DNA of 64,000 bases from Emticicia agri (GCF_004168285.1 NZ_SEWF01000005.1:124001-188000); one strand, 5' to 3'; positions 8,596 to 17,676 are shown, counted from the stretch's first letter. Program-made: numbers and translations. The notes: generated by a model from the sequence alone, not told the origin.

Positions 8596-8643
8596 AAAAG
8601 TCTATCATAAACAGTGAAAAACTGACACTTATGATAGACTTTT
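8596..8643. terminator. Strong hairpin terminator after the GH88 gene
   Basis: AAAAGTCTATCATAA (8596-8610) pairs perfectly over 15 bp with 8629-8643. The 18-base loop itself holds a small ACAGT/ACTG stem. A-rich and T-rich ends flank the stem, so it can work in both directions. It closes the kduD-kduI-GH88 unit before the EPS locus. Confidence 0.75.
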
Positions 8644-8887
8644 GCAGTTATGATAAACGCTCTTTGTTTGCCTGGTACTGATGCCCCTTGTCAATACTGT
8701 TTCTCACATACTTTACCTTGTTGGTTCGGTTATATACCTAACTTTTCCATTCATCTAATCAAAAAACAATCTGCGTCCAAGTTATCCGATAAAAAGTTTG
8801 AAAAGGTTTACTATTATTTAGCAGACTTGGCATCAGGTTTGTGCATATTTTCTTGTTTTATACATTTAACTTTTCTTACTCACCCAA
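8644..8887. other. Gene-free spacer before the EPS locus
   Basis: The 320 bases between the GH88 gene and the first glycosyltransferase hold the terminator at 8596-8643 and then AT-rich DNA. A short open frame here is Cys/Phe-rich and overlaps the next gene; it looks random. No clear TTG/TAnnTTTG pair was found, although the EPS promoter must lie here. Confidence 0.5.
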
Positions 8888-10015
8888 ATGCCGGAAAACA
8901 AAAAAATAAGAATTCTACAAACAATCAGACAAGGGAAAATAGGCGGTGGTGAAACCCATGTTCTTGATTTGGTAAGTACGCTGGACCAAAACAAATACGA
9001 ATCAGTTGTGCTTTCTTTTACTGAAGGTCCAATGGTTGATAAAATGAAAGCTATGGGTGTAAAAACCTATATGATTTATACCGAAAAACCCTTTGATATA
9101 TCTGTATGGGATAAAGTCAAAACAATTCTGATAGAAGAGAAAATAGATATAGTGCATGCCCACGGCACAAGAGCCAATTCTAATACCTATTCTTCTGCTA
9201 AAAAACTGGGCATTCCTTTACTATATACCGTTCATGGTTGGTCTTTTCACAACGACCAGAATTTTCTGGTTAAAACTCTCAGAACTTACAGTGAAAAGTT
9301 TTTAGTGAAAAACGCCACAAAAACCATTTGCGTTTCTAAGAGCAACTATGAAGATGGTGCCAAAAGATTCAGCATGAAAAATGCCACCGTCATTACCAAT
9401 GGGATTAATCTGGCAAAATTTGACCTCAATAAATCGTTTAAAAATGTAAGAAAAGAGTTTAACATTAAAGAAAATGAAGTTTTAGTGGGCTTTATTGCAC
9501 GTATGACATCCCAGAAAGACCCTTTTACCTTGCTTAAAGCCATAGCAAAGATTCCTGCCGACAGCCTGATAAAATTCCTGTTGGTTGGCGATGGCGATAG
9601 TAAAGAAGAAGTTTTGAAAATGGCCGAAGATTTAGGCATTAATTCAAGGGTTATTTTTGAGAGCTTCAGAGAAGATATACCGGATATACTTCATGCTATT
9701 GATATTTTTTGTCTGCCATCATTATGGGAAGGCTTACCCATTGCTTTATTAGAAGCTATGGCTATGGCAAAAGCTGTAGTAGCCACTGCTATTGATGGCA
9801 CAAAAGAAGTAATTGTACATGAGAAAAACGGTTTATTAGTACAACCTTCCAACCCCGATGAATTGGCCAATGCCCTGATACGTTTAGCCAATGATAAAGC
9901 TTTACGGGAGCAACTGAGGAAAGAAGCCCGTATGACTGTTGAAAAGAACTATAATGTAGCACGTATGACACGGGAAGTTGAAAAGATTTACGACGAATTA
10001 CACCAACCACATTAA
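8888..10015 (+). CDS. Glycosyltransferase family 4
   Basis: 375 residues of GT-B architecture. The N-terminal domain begins ILQTIRQGKIGGGETHVLDL, with the glycine-rich acceptor-side loop; the central HAHGTRAN, VHGWSF and CVSKSNYEDG motifs are typical. The C-terminal donor-binding domain has the E-x7-E signature in SLWEGLPIALLEAMA. It should transfer an activated sugar to the growing lipid-linked EPS repeat unit at the inner face of the membrane; the sugar is not predictable. It is the first gene of the rightward arm of the EPS locus and is separated by 280 bases from the response-regulator gene, so it may be transcribed separately. Confidence 0.88.
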   Translation: MPENKKIRILQTIRQGKIGGGETHVLDLVSTLDQNKYESVVLSFTEGPMVDKMKAMGVKTYMIYTEKPFDISVWDKVKTILIEEKIDIVHAHGTRANSNTYSSAKKLGIPLLYTVHGWSFHNDQNFLVKTLRTYSEKFLVKNATKTICVSKSNYEDGAKRFSMKNATVITNGINLAKFDLNKSFKNVRKEFNIKENEVLVGFIARMTSQKDPFTLLKAIAKIPADSLIKFLLVGDGDSKEEVLKMAEDLGINSRVIFESFREDIPDILHAIDIFCLPSLWEGLPIALLEAMAMAKAVVATAIDGTKEVIVHEKNGLLVQPSNPDELANALIRLANDKALREQLRKEARMTVEKNYNVARMTREVEKIYDELHQPH

Positions 10016-10179
10016 CCATTCACGCTATCGATAAAAATTTATCTGCTACCTCAAATCTTAACATTCAGGCAATTATAAAAACCAGATTTATATGTATTTT
10101 GGCAAAATAATTGCTATATAACTTATTGACTGAAAGGTTAATAAAAAACTGTAATCATAGCAAAGAATATTTCTGTTAA

Positions 10180-10219
10180 CACTATTGCAACATTCAGACA
10201 CAGTAATCTACCAATAGTG
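10180..10219. repeat. Short inverted repeat upstream of the response regulator
   Basis: CACTATTG (10180-10187) and CAATAGTG (10212-10219) are perfect complements separated by 24 bases in the 280-base gap before the response-regulator gene. The rest of the gap is AT-rich with no gene. It may be a hairpin or a protein-binding dyad. Confidence 0.35.
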
Positions 10220-10295
10220 CTTTCTCAATTGTTAAATAGGGTTAAATACAGAATATTACCAATGCTTTTCTAAATTTTCTCAAAACTTAATAACG

Positions 10296-10700
10296 ATGAA
10301 CAAAAAATTAAAACTTCTGATAATTGATGATGAGGCAAGTATTAGAAAAGTTTTAGAGCATTTCCTTAATAAAGAGTTTGAAGTAACAGCCAAGAACGAT
10401 GGTATGGAAGGTATGAGCTGGCTTGAGGCCGGAAACGATACCGACTTTATTATTGCTGACCTGAATATGCCGAATCTGAACGGTAAAGAATTTACGAAGG
10501 TAATAAGAGCCAGTAATCTGTATGCAGATTTACCAATCATTATTCTTTCAGGGACTGACGAGAGTAAGGAACGGATTGAGTGTCTGAATATCGGAGCTGA
10601 CGACTTTATGCTGAAACCTTTCAATCCAATGGAAGTACATGCTAAAATCAAAGCGATTTTACGACGCGTAAAACCAAAATCTATAGTTGATTCATATTAA
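10296..10700 (+). CDS. Single-domain response regulator (CheY-like)
   Basis: 134 residues made of one receiver domain with no output domain. All phosphorylation residues are present: acidic pair D11-D12, phospho-acceptor D55 (IIADLNMP), S85 (LSGTD) and K107 (MLKPF). Such proteins work by binding a partner or relaying phosphate. The next gene, 15 bases downstream and surely in the same operon, begins with a receiver-like domain that has lost its acceptor Asp. The pair therefore suggests phosphorylation-dependent control of EPS initiation. A kinase and Hpt proteins that could feed it lie at 25.0-29.0 kb. Confidence 0.9.
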   Translation: MNKKLKLLIIDDEASIRKVLEHFLNKEFEVTAKNDGMEGMSWLEAGNDTDFIIADLNMPNLNGKEFTKVIRASNLYADLPIIILSGTDESKERIECLNIGADDFMLKPFNPMEVHAKIKAILRRVKPKSIVDSY

Positions 10701-10715
10701 CCTCATCATTCTTAT

Positions 10716-11912
10716 ATGAATAATACTGTACCAAATACTACGACACTTACAGAAGCAGAAAAACTTCCGATTAAGATAATTTTAGTTGAAAGAGATGACA
10801 AAGCAGTAGTGGATTTTCTGAAGAGATTCGGAGAGAAAATTCATGTAAAAGTGATGAACAGCGCTGAAAACTGTCTTGAATACCTGAAAAATACTTATCC
10901 GCCCGATGCCGTTGTCATTGGCAGAAGTAGCGGTGGCTTAAAATTCTTAGAAACCATTCGGGGACAAGCCTGGACAAGGACACTACCGGTAATTATTACA
11001 AGCGACCACATTACACATGGATTATTGAAAGAAATCCAAGAAAAAGGTGGTGACGACATCTATCCGAGTGATTTTAGTAGCGGAGACTTAATTACCCGTC
11101 TCGACTATTTCGTTAAGCGTCGTCATTACAAAGCGATGCAGCAAACCAAAGCCAGTATTTTAGATGTGAAAATTCCTTTATGGAAGAGATTTATAGATGT
11201 AACCACAACCGGATTAGCACTATTGTTGTTATCACCGCTTTTAATCATCGTAGCTATTTTAATCAAACTTGACTCTAAAGGTCCGGTTATTTATTTATCG
11301 AAACGTGTAGGTGCCGGATACAAGATTTTCAGCATTTATAAATTCCGTACCATGCGAACTGATGCCGATAAGCTGATTAAAAACATGGGTTCGCTGAATA
11401 TGTACACCAAAAATACAGAAACCAAACAAACAATCGGGCTCTGCGAAACCTGTGCCGGTATAGGTACCTGCCAACAGCAATTATATCTGGACGGTGAAAT
11501 GGTTTGTGAAAAAATGTACTTAACTGAGAAGAAAGAAAAAGTGGCTTTCATGAAATTTCAGAACGACCCGCGTATTACGAGATTAGGTAAATTTTTGCGC
11601 AATAGTAGTATAGATGAATTACCTCAGCTGTTCAATATTTTTTTAGGAGATATGTCTTTGGTTGGCAATCGTCCTTTGCCCTTATATGAGGCAGAAAAGC
11701 TGACAACTGATGAATACATAGAGCGTTTTGCAGGCCCCGGAGGCTTAACCGGACTATGGCAGGTAACCAAACGAGGCAAAGGTAAAAAAGACATGACCGA
11801 AGAAGAAAGAATTCAGTTAGATATTGAGTATGCAAGAAACTTCTCCTTCAAATATGATATGAAAATTTTCTTTATGACATTCCCTGCCTTGTTACAGTCT
11901 GAGAATGTTTAA
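10716..11912 (+). CDS. Pseudo-receiver domain fused to an initiating sugar-phosphate transferase
   Basis: 398 residues. Residues about 19-135 look like a receiver domain but the acceptor position is Gly69 (VVIGRSSGG), so it should not be phosphorylated. A membrane hairpin (about 163-185) precedes the bacterial sugar transferase catalytic domain: KRVGAG...YKFRTM (196-213), DPRITRLGKFLRNSSIDELPQ (from 284), GDMSLVGNRP and GLTGLWQ. It transfers a sugar phosphate from a nucleotide sugar to undecaprenyl phosphate, starting the EPS repeat unit at the membrane. Between FRTM and DPRITR there is an approximately 70-residue linker with C243, C246, C252 and C264, which could bind zinc or an iron-sulfur cluster. 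The usual WcaJ-type N-terminal membrane domain is replaced by the pseudo-receiver. Confidence 0.88.
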   Translation: MNNTVPNTTTLTEAEKLPIKIILVERDDKAVVDFLKRFGEKIHVKVMNSAENCLEYLKNTYPPDAVVIGRSSGGLKFLETIRGQAWTRTLPVIITSDHITHGLLKEIQEKGGDDIYPSDFSSGDLITRLDYFVKRRHYKAMQQTKASILDVKIPLWKRFIDVTTTGLALLLLSPLLIIVAILIKLDSKGPVIYLSKRVGAGYKIFSIYKFRTMRTDADKLIKNMGSLNMYTKNTETKQTIGLCETCAGIGTCQQQLYLDGEMVCEKMYLTEKKEKVAFMKFQNDPRITRLGKFLRNSSIDELPQLFNIFLGDMSLVGNRPLPLYEAEKLTTDEYIERFAGPGGLTGLWQVTKRGKGKKDMTEEERIQLDIEYARNFSFKYDMKIFFMTFPALLQSENV

Positions 11913-11983
11913 GGTTGTTTCTCATCACTTTTGAGCCTTTAACTTTCCTGAGTATAAAGCTTACCAATTACGTTTAGTCTTTT

Positions 11984-12901
11984 ATGTCAAGCAAAGCACC
12001 TAAAGTTTCAATTATTACAGTCAATTTCAATGGTACTGCTGTAACTGCCGATTTACTTCGTTCTTTGGAGAAAATCACCTATCCCTCTATTGAGGTAATT
12101 GTGGTTGATAATAGTAATAAAGAACCGGGACACCAGCTACCCATTGATTTTCCCTGGATTAAATATATTGAAACCGGAGCTAATTTAGGCTTTGCTGGTG
12201 GCAATAATCTTGGCATGGAAGCCGCCACAGGCGACTACTTTTTTTTATTGAATAATGATACAGAAGTTGACCCGGGATTCTTGGAGCCATTGGTGCAGCG
12301 TATGCAAAGCGATAGAAATATCGGTATAGTTTGTCCCAAACTACTCTATTTCGATGAACCTGACACTATTCAGTTTGCAGGTTTCTTGCCTATCAACCCG
12401 GTTACAGGCAGAGGTTTTTCAATTGGTCATTTAGAAAAAGATAAAGGACAACACGAAGTAGCCCGGCCTACCTCAAGGGCACATGGCGCAGCCATGATGT
12501 ATTCGAGAGAAGCCTTCGAAAAAGTAGGCATGATGGCCGAACTTTTCTTTCTGTATTATGAAGAAATGGACTATTGTGAAAGATTCAAGCGGGCAGGTTA
12601 TACCATCTGGTATGAACCTAAAAGCAGGGTCTGGCATAAAGAATCGATGAGTACCGGAAAAGGCTCTACTTTAAAAACATATTATTACAGCCGAAACAGG
12701 TTGCTTTATTTACGCCGCAATACCTTTGGCTTCCAGAAATTCCTGATGTTTATTTATTACTACCTGATAGCTGTGCCTAAAAATATGATAGGATATTTGT
12801 TTAAACGCGACTGGCCACATCTCAAAGCTTTCTGGCAAGGTTTTATCTGGAATTTCAGTAACAGTACTAAAGATGTGCATGATAAAATGAGTTTATCATA
12901 A
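11984..12901 (+). CDS. Glycosyltransferase family 2, rhamnosyltransferase type
   Basis: 305 residues with the GT-A fold. VSIITVNFNG at the N-terminus and LNNDTEVDPG (DxD-like metal/nucleotide site) are clear, as are NLGFAGGNNLGM and the acceptor-region motif FLYYEEMDYCERFKRAGY, which mark the WbbL-like rhamnosyltransferase subgroup. The substrate is only inferred. Two hydrophobic stretches near the C-terminus (LMFIYYYLIAVP) may attach it to the membrane. It follows the initiating transferase by about 70 bases and probably adds an early sugar of the repeat unit. Confidence 0.88.
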   Translation: MSSKAPKVSIITVNFNGTAVTADLLRSLEKITYPSIEVIVVDNSNKEPGHQLPIDFPWIKYIETGANLGFAGGNNLGMEAATGDYFFLLNNDTEVDPGFLEPLVQRMQSDRNIGIVCPKLLYFDEPDTIQFAGFLPINPVTGRGFSIGHLEKDKGQHEVARPTSRAHGAAMMYSREAFEKVGMMAELFFLYYEEMDYCERFKRAGYTIWYEPKSRVWHKESMSTGKGSTLKTYYYSRNRLLYLRRNTFGFQKFLMFIYYYLIAVPKNMIGYLFKRDWPHLKAFWQGFIWNFSNSTKDVHDKMSLS

Positions 12902-12983
12902 AGTTTGAGTTCATAGCTATTCTTACCGGAACTTTTACGCACGTTTTGTTTTTGTATCTACACATATTTTATTTACTTATCAG

Positions 12984-14117
12984 ATGCGTATAGGAATAGA
13001 AGCCCAACGAATTTTCCGACAAAAAAAGCATGGCATGGACATTGTCATACTTGAAATATTACGCCAGCTACAGCAAATAAAAACCCCTCACGAATACTTA
13101 GTTTATGCGCAATCCTATAAAGATACAGACACGCTTCGCTCTACCGAAAATGTCAATATCAAACTAAGTGGACCCACTTTATACCCCATCTGGGAGCAAT
13201 ACATTTTACCAAAGGCAATCAGAAAAGATAAAATAGATTTGTTGCATTGTACCAGCAATACCGCTCCTATTACTCCCACTATTCCTTTAGTAGTTACCAT
13301 TCATGATGTTATTTATCTCGAAAAAAAGGTAAGCAATAATGGCGTTTTTTACCAGCGATTAGGTGGCATTTATCGAAGATGGAATGTACCTCAGATTGCT
13401 AAAAAAGCCTCTATGATTGTTACAGTAAGTAATTATGAGCGCAACCGGATGATTGAAAAACTAAACCTGCCTGAAGAAAAGGTACGAACGGTTTATAATG
13501 CCTGCAGCAACCATTTTGCCGACGAATATAGTACAGAAGAGTTGAACGATTTTAGTAAACGAATGAATCTGCCTGAACGGTTTGTGTTATTTTTAGGCAA
13601 TACAGACCCGAAAAAGAATTTACCGAATGTAATAAGGACATTAGCATTACTTTATGAAAGGAAACAATTAGACTTTACTTTAGTAATTACTGATTTTAAG
13701 GAAGAACACCTGTTACCTTTATTAAAAGAACAAAACAACGAACATCTGCTGAAACATATTCTGCTTATTGGTTATGTGGTTAACCGGGAATTGCCTAAGC
13801 TCTATAAACTGGCGCAATTATTTTTGTATCCGTCTCTGAGAGAAAGTTTCGGGATTCCGATACTGGAAGCCATGCAGTGTGGTACACCAGTAATTACCAG
13901 TAATACCTCAGCTATGCCCGAAATAGCCGGAGCAGGCGCAGTATTGATAGACCCCACACAAATAGAAGATATTGCCGAAAAAATAGTAAGACTGTTAAAC
14001 GATGCTGATATGAGAGCAAAAGTAATAGCTTATGGTCTCGAAAGAGTCAAGCTATTTTCATGGAAACAGACAACTGAACAAATGGTTGGTATTTATAATG
14101 AGGTTTTAGGAGTTTAA
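12984..14117 (+). CDS. Glycosyltransferase family 4, mannosyltransferase-like
   Basis: 377 residues, GT-B fold. The N-terminus IGIEAQRIFRQKKHGMDI, the middle VVTIHDVIYLE and TVSNYERNRMIEKL, FLGNTDPKKNL, and the donor signature SLRESFGIPILEAMQCGTPV (E-x7-E) place it in GT4, close to capsular mannosyltransferases. It acts in the cytoplasm on the lipid-linked repeat unit. It ends the rightward arm of the EPS locus, 7 bases from the end of the convergent GT14 gene, so transcripts from both arms meet here. Confidence 0.88.
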   Translation: MRIGIEAQRIFRQKKHGMDIVILEILRQLQQIKTPHEYLVYAQSYKDTDTLRSTENVNIKLSGPTLYPIWEQYILPKAIRKDKIDLLHCTSNTAPITPTIPLVVTIHDVIYLEKKVSNNGVFYQRLGGIYRRWNVPQIAKKASMIVTVSNYERNRMIEKLNLPEEKVRTVYNACSNHFADEYSTEELNDFSKRMNLPERFVLFLGNTDPKKNLPNVIRTLALLYERKQLDFTLVITDFKEEHLLPLLKEQNNEHLLKHILLIGYVVNRELPKLYKLAQLFLYPSLRESFGIPILEAMQCGTPVITSNTSAMPEIAGAGAVLIDPTQIEDIAEKIVRLLNDADMRAKVIAYGLERVKLFSWKQTTEQMVGIYNEVLGV

Positions 14118-14124
14118 CCGATAG

Positions 14125-14979
14125 TCAGTGCAACTCCTTGTATTTAACTTTATCCAATTCGTCTAATAATTCATCAGAAAGTTGTGGACTGAATTTTCTG
14201 GCAAATATCTTTCCTGAATTTAGTAACACCTGAAAATCCTGCATTGTAAAAGTTTTTGGACTCGCCTTTCCTTCCGACCAGTCAATATACCTCAGATTAT
14301 CGTTTACAATATCTTCTCTGTAAGAAGAATTATACAGAATTGTCTGGAATATAATTTCATCTGCCCCCCAGGTCAATTCAAAGAATCGCTTAATCTGCGG
14401 ATTTTTCTGTAAGTATTCAACAATATAACTGACATGATTCAAGCTCATGGTAAACCACTGAGAACGCCCGACCGGAACTAACCCATTAGGCATCTTGCGG
14501 CGTGGAGTCAGCAAGTTCACCGCCTTTTCAAAGAAATATCTCCCTCTAAAATGGAAGTCCGCAAAATGATATTTTCTTATTCTTGGTAATGCTTCCTGCC
14601 ATTCAGTTTCTATGAGCAGAGCATCCATAAAAGCTTTTCCGGGCTGATGCGCTAAAAAATCATGAATAAATTCTGCACTCTTCAGCGGGTAATCCTGGCC
14701 ACTCAACAGATTTACATAGTCATATGGCTCATGTGAACCCAGAATTTCATTGAAGCTATTTACTGTTGCCTGCACAATACTATAAGCCCCCCAATAGACT
14801 TTTATACGTTTCTGAATGAAAAAAACATGATTACTTGCTAAAGGAAGTAGTGGCTCTATATCGGTCTTTAAGTCAACATGAATATAAAAATCTGCGTCAG
14901 GATGCGCTAAACTTTCTATCAATCTTTTTAATTGACCTGAATTATTCGCATGGGTTAATATTAAATGGGCTATTTTCAT
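14125..14979 (-). CDS. GT14-type beta-1,6-N-acetylglucosaminyltransferase-like enzyme
   Basis: 284 residues. KIAHLILTHANNSGQLKRLI, FYIHVDLKTD, VYWGAYSIVQATVN, YVNLLSGQDYPLKS and GRSQWFTMSLNHVSYI are characteristic of the core-2/I-branching enzyme family. In bacteria these members are thought to add branch sugars to surface polysaccharides. The gene is last in the long leftward operon (16.3 kb to 14.1 kb), ten bases after the flippase gene. A branching role in the EPS is inferred; the donor and acceptor are unknown. Confidence 0.85.
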   Translation of the reverse strand: MKIAHLILTHANNSGQLKRLIESLAHPDADFYIHVDLKTDIEPLLPLASNHVFFIQKRIKVYWGAYSIVQATVNSFNEILGSHEPYDYVNLLSGQDYPLKSAEFIHDFLAHQPGKAFMDALLIETEWQEALPRIRKYHFADFHFRGRYFFEKAVNLLTPRRKMPNGLVPVGRSQWFTMSLNHVSYIVEYLQKNPQIKRFFELTWGADEIIFQTILYNSSYREDIVNDNLRYIDWSEGKASPKTFTMQDFQVLLNSGKIFARKFSPQLSDELLDELDKVKYKELH

Positions 14980-14988
14980 AAGTAATTG

Positions 14989-16341
14989 TTAAGCAGTCTT
15001 ATTTTTATAGAAAAACTGACTGTATAATTGTTTGATTTCATTAAACCCTGTTGTAAAAAAACCCAATAGCGTAAAGTCCAGATACCTTTTCAACCAGATA
15101 TATCCAAAAATAATACCTGCCGAAAAAGTAAAGAAAGTAGCGATAGCCACACCAATAATGTCATTAAAAAGATAAAGACCTAAAAAATCAAAAGCGATAT
15201 TGGTCGATAACATGATTAATACTTTATAAAAATTGATTCTGGGCTGATGAATAATATCCAGCGTAACACCCATGAATCTATCAAGAGGAAAAAACATGGC
15301 AAAAGACATAAAAATGCGATAAACCGTAACTGCCTGCGTATCTACATACTTACCTCCGCCTAAAATACCAATGGCTAAATCTGCCAGTACTAAGGCTATC
15401 AGACTTATGGGTATCAGGCATATGGTAAGCATGCCCCCATATTTCTGCATAATATTTACAACCTCTTTTTTGTTATTTTTATTAAACGCTTCTGACATAG
15501 AAGGCATACCTGTTGCCAAAAAACTACGCAGAGGTATTTCTATAATTTCCATTAATCGCATCGGAATATTATACATGGCAACTGCAGCAGGTCCTGCTGT
15601 ACCTAATACAATCATAATAATGAAAGTATCTGAGCTACGGAGCAGGTTAGCACTGATGGTTGTTCCGACACTGTACTTTCCGAAATGAAACAGTTCACTG
15701 ATTGATTCTTTAGTACGTTTCTTGAATGTATCTAAATGCGTCCAGCCTTTCAGTAAACTGAAAATACTTACCACCAATACACAGGCGGCATTAATTATCA
15801 ATATCTTTGGCAGTGATAATTCATGAAATATGATCATCGCTAAAACAGCGAGAATAAACAATCCCTGATTGATGACTCTCAAAATCAGTAGTTTATCAAA
15901 TCTTTGTTCAGCCTGTAAAACCCACATGGCAATATTTGATGGTAAACTGCACAGAAAAGTAATGCCAAACCATTGAATTGTAATAACTGTACCTGTACTA
16001 TCGGTAAAATTTAAAAAAGGAACAGCCAATAGATTCAGTACTACCATAACCCCTGTAATAACAATACCCAGATACCATACCGAGCCTAATACCGCTTCGG
16101 CTTTGGCTTTTTCGGCACCTGTATAAAATTTTATCAATGCTACCTGCAAACAGCCACTTCTGAATGTATCTAACAATACAAATACAGACTGAAAAAAGAA
16201 CCAGTATCCGAGGTCGTCTGATGGCATGAATCTGAATAAAATACCGGCCAGCACCATTCCTAAAACAGCCATTGCGCCATTCCCAAACAGCGACAAAAAA
16301 TGTCTGTTACGCAGTTTTGATATAATACCCTTTAGATTCAT
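14989..16341 (-). CDS. Oligosaccharide flippase, Wzx/MOP superfamily
   Basis: 450 residues with about 12-14 hydrophobic membrane segments spread over the whole chain, the N-terminal FGNGAMAVLGMVLAGILFRFMP and a long central FGKYSVGTTISANLLRSSDTFIIMIVLG-type region broken by short loops. These are features of polysaccharide flippases that move undecaprenyl-linked repeat units across the inner membrane. It is the only flippase in the locus and pairs logically with the Wzy-like protein at 18952. It lies 8 bases after the preceding glycosyltransferase gene. Specificity cannot be told. Confidence 0.88.
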   Translation of the reverse strand: MNLKGIISKLRNRHFLSLFGNGAMAVLGMVLAGILFRFMPSDDLGYWFFFQSVFVLLDTFRSGCLQVALIKFYTGAEKAKAEAVLGSVWYLGIVITGVMVVLNLLAVPFLNFTDSTGTVITIQWFGITFLCSLPSNIAMWVLQAEQRFDKLLILRVINQGLFILAVLAMIIFHELSLPKILIINAACVLVVSIFSLLKGWTHLDTFKKRTKESISELFHFGKYSVGTTISANLLRSSDTFIIMIVLGTAGPAAVAMYNIPMRLMEIIEIPLRSFLATGMPSMSEAFNKNNKKEVVNIMQKYGGMLTICLIPISLIALVLADLAIGILGGGKYVDTQAVTVYRIFMSFAMFFPLDRFMGVTLDIIHQPRINFYKVLIMLSTNIAFDFLGLYLFNDIIGVAIATFFTFSAGIIFGYIWLKRYLDFTLLGFFTTGFNEIKQLYSQFFYKNKTA

Positions 16342-16349
16342 GCGAATGA

Positions 16350-17591
16350 TTACAGCGATGAAATGCTTTTAAGATGAGACTGGTCTTTTTCTGTTAATAA
16401 CTGGTCTTGTACTGCAAAGATTTTCTCAACGCAGGCTTCCCAGGTGTGGCTTTTGGCACAGTTGATAGCCGCTAACTTTTGCTCCATACTTTGTGGTTGC
16501 AGGGCTTTTTCTATGGCTTTCAGGTAACCTTCTAAGCCGACGGCTAACTCTACGTGTGGCAGAAACATTTTCATTGCCAGGGTTTCTGTAGCTACTGTTG
16601 GCTTACCCATTGATAAATACTCATCAATTTTCCGGGGATAATTGCCAATCGTTAACCCATTAATTACCTGCGGATTCATACATACATCCATATAGTGCAT
16701 ATAAGCAGGCAATTCGCTTGTTTTTTTTGCGCCTAAGAAATGTACGTTCGGAATCTCATGCAATCGGCTTTTTTCAAATACAGGGTCCTCTGGCCCTATC
16801 AATACAATCTGCCAGTCTTTTTTGGCCTCGGCGATTTGCTCTAATAATTGAATATCCAATCGCTCATGTGTCAGAAAACCTACGTAACCTATTCTTGGGT
16901 GCTTGATAGGTGCTAAGTCAGCAGGTTCTGTTTTCTCCGAAAAAGCATCATAGATGTCAGTTTCACACCCCTGCCCTATTTCCAGACTTCTTAAATTATA
17001 TTTTAAGCCATATTCGGTAAGATAAGCCGAATTACCAAAAATAGCATCAGCTTCTTTGATGGTAACAGGCTCTATACGTGGCCCGTGAAATCTAAAATAG
17101 GCCTGCTCAACCAGATTATCTCTGATATAGTAAAAACTTAATCTTGGATTAAAAAACTCTTTCACAAAAGGCCCTGCAAACATCTGGCTATCATTAAAAA
17201 CAATACAGTTTTCAGGTTGCCAGTTGAGTTTTTTTACCGCCTTTTTCAGGCTTTCAAAAAATCCTTTTGCATTTCTTCTGTTCAGCATATCATACAGCTT
17301 AAAATTTTTCAACCAGTTAATAGAGCTACTGATATTCTGTGGGGTATGTAACCATAAGTTATCGGCAAGTTTTTCGGTATTTTCACCTATGCCTAAAGCT
17401 AATTTCAATCGTTTACGTCCATAAGGCGTGCTGGCCCTGCTAATAAGCGATTTAACATTAGTATCAGGGTTTACATATATTACAGGCATGGTCTTACTGA
17501 TTTCCACGGCCAGATTACGGGCATTACTACCGAGGTTCAGTTCCCATTCCTGCTGTGCAATCAGAATAAATGCATCAACTTTTTTTGACAT
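16350..17591 (-). CDS. Glycosyltransferase, GT-B fold (GT1/GT4 type)
   Basis: 413 residues. The N-terminus (FILIAQQEWELNLGSNARNLA) and middle (RIGYVGFLTHERLDIQLLEQ, IVLIGPEDPVF, FLGAKKTSELPAYM) fit GT-B enzymes, and the donor domain has GLTIGNYPRKIDEYLSMGKP where the usual E-x7-E is shifted (PRKIDEYLSMGKPTVATE). The protein resembles glycosyltransferases in capsule loci whose sugars are not defined. It follows a tiny open frame that overlaps its start codon and precedes the flippase by 8 bases. Confidence 0.82.
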   Translation of the reverse strand: MSKKVDAFILIAQQEWELNLGSNARNLAVEISKTMPVIYVNPDTNVKSLISRASTPYGRKRLKLALGIGENTEKLADNLWLHTPQNISSSINWLKNFKLYDMLNRRNAKGFFESLKKAVKKLNWQPENCIVFNDSQMFAGPFVKEFFNPRLSFYYIRDNLVEQAYFRFHGPRIEPVTIKEADAIFGNSAYLTEYGLKYNLRSLEIGQGCETDIYDAFSEKTEPADLAPIKHPRIGYVGFLTHERLDIQLLEQIAEAKKDWQIVLIGPEDPVFEKSRLHEIPNVHFLGAKKTSELPAYMHYMDVCMNPQVINGLTIGNYPRKIDEYLSMGKPTVATETLAMKMFLPHVELAVGLEGYLKAIEKALQPQSMEQKLAAINCAKSHTWEACVEKIFAVQDQLLTEKDQSHLKSISSL

Positions 17592-17676
17592 AACGTTTAC
17601 TTTTAGTTTTCAGACCTTTCAAAAAACCCCAGACTATACCTATTATACCCACTACTGCAATAATATCCCAAGGCAT
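17575..17676 (-). CDS. Possible 33-residue single-pass membrane peptide
   Basis: An ATG at 17676 opens a 33-codon frame that begins MPWDIIAVVGIIGIVWGF, a short hydrophobic helix, and continues with a Lys/Arg-rich tail (LKGLKTKSKRYVKK). The stop overlaps the start of the next glycosyltransferase gene by 17 bases in another frame, consistent with translational coupling. It fills the 104-base gap between two operon genes. The composition is that of a bacterial small membrane protein (helix plus basic tail). No conserved family is recognised, and it could be chance. Confidence 0.35.
   Translation of the reverse strand: MPWDIIAVVGIIGIVWGFLKGLKTKSKRYVKKS

Noticed and set aside
8650-8952. 100-codon open frame before the first EPS glycosyltransferase
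   Set aside because: It overlaps the start of the glycosyltransferase in another frame and has a random, Cys/Phe-rich composition with no family features.
9691-9891. Short minus-strand frames inside the EPS glycosyltransferases
   Set aside because: They are shadows of strong coding sequences on the other strand and have no features of their own.
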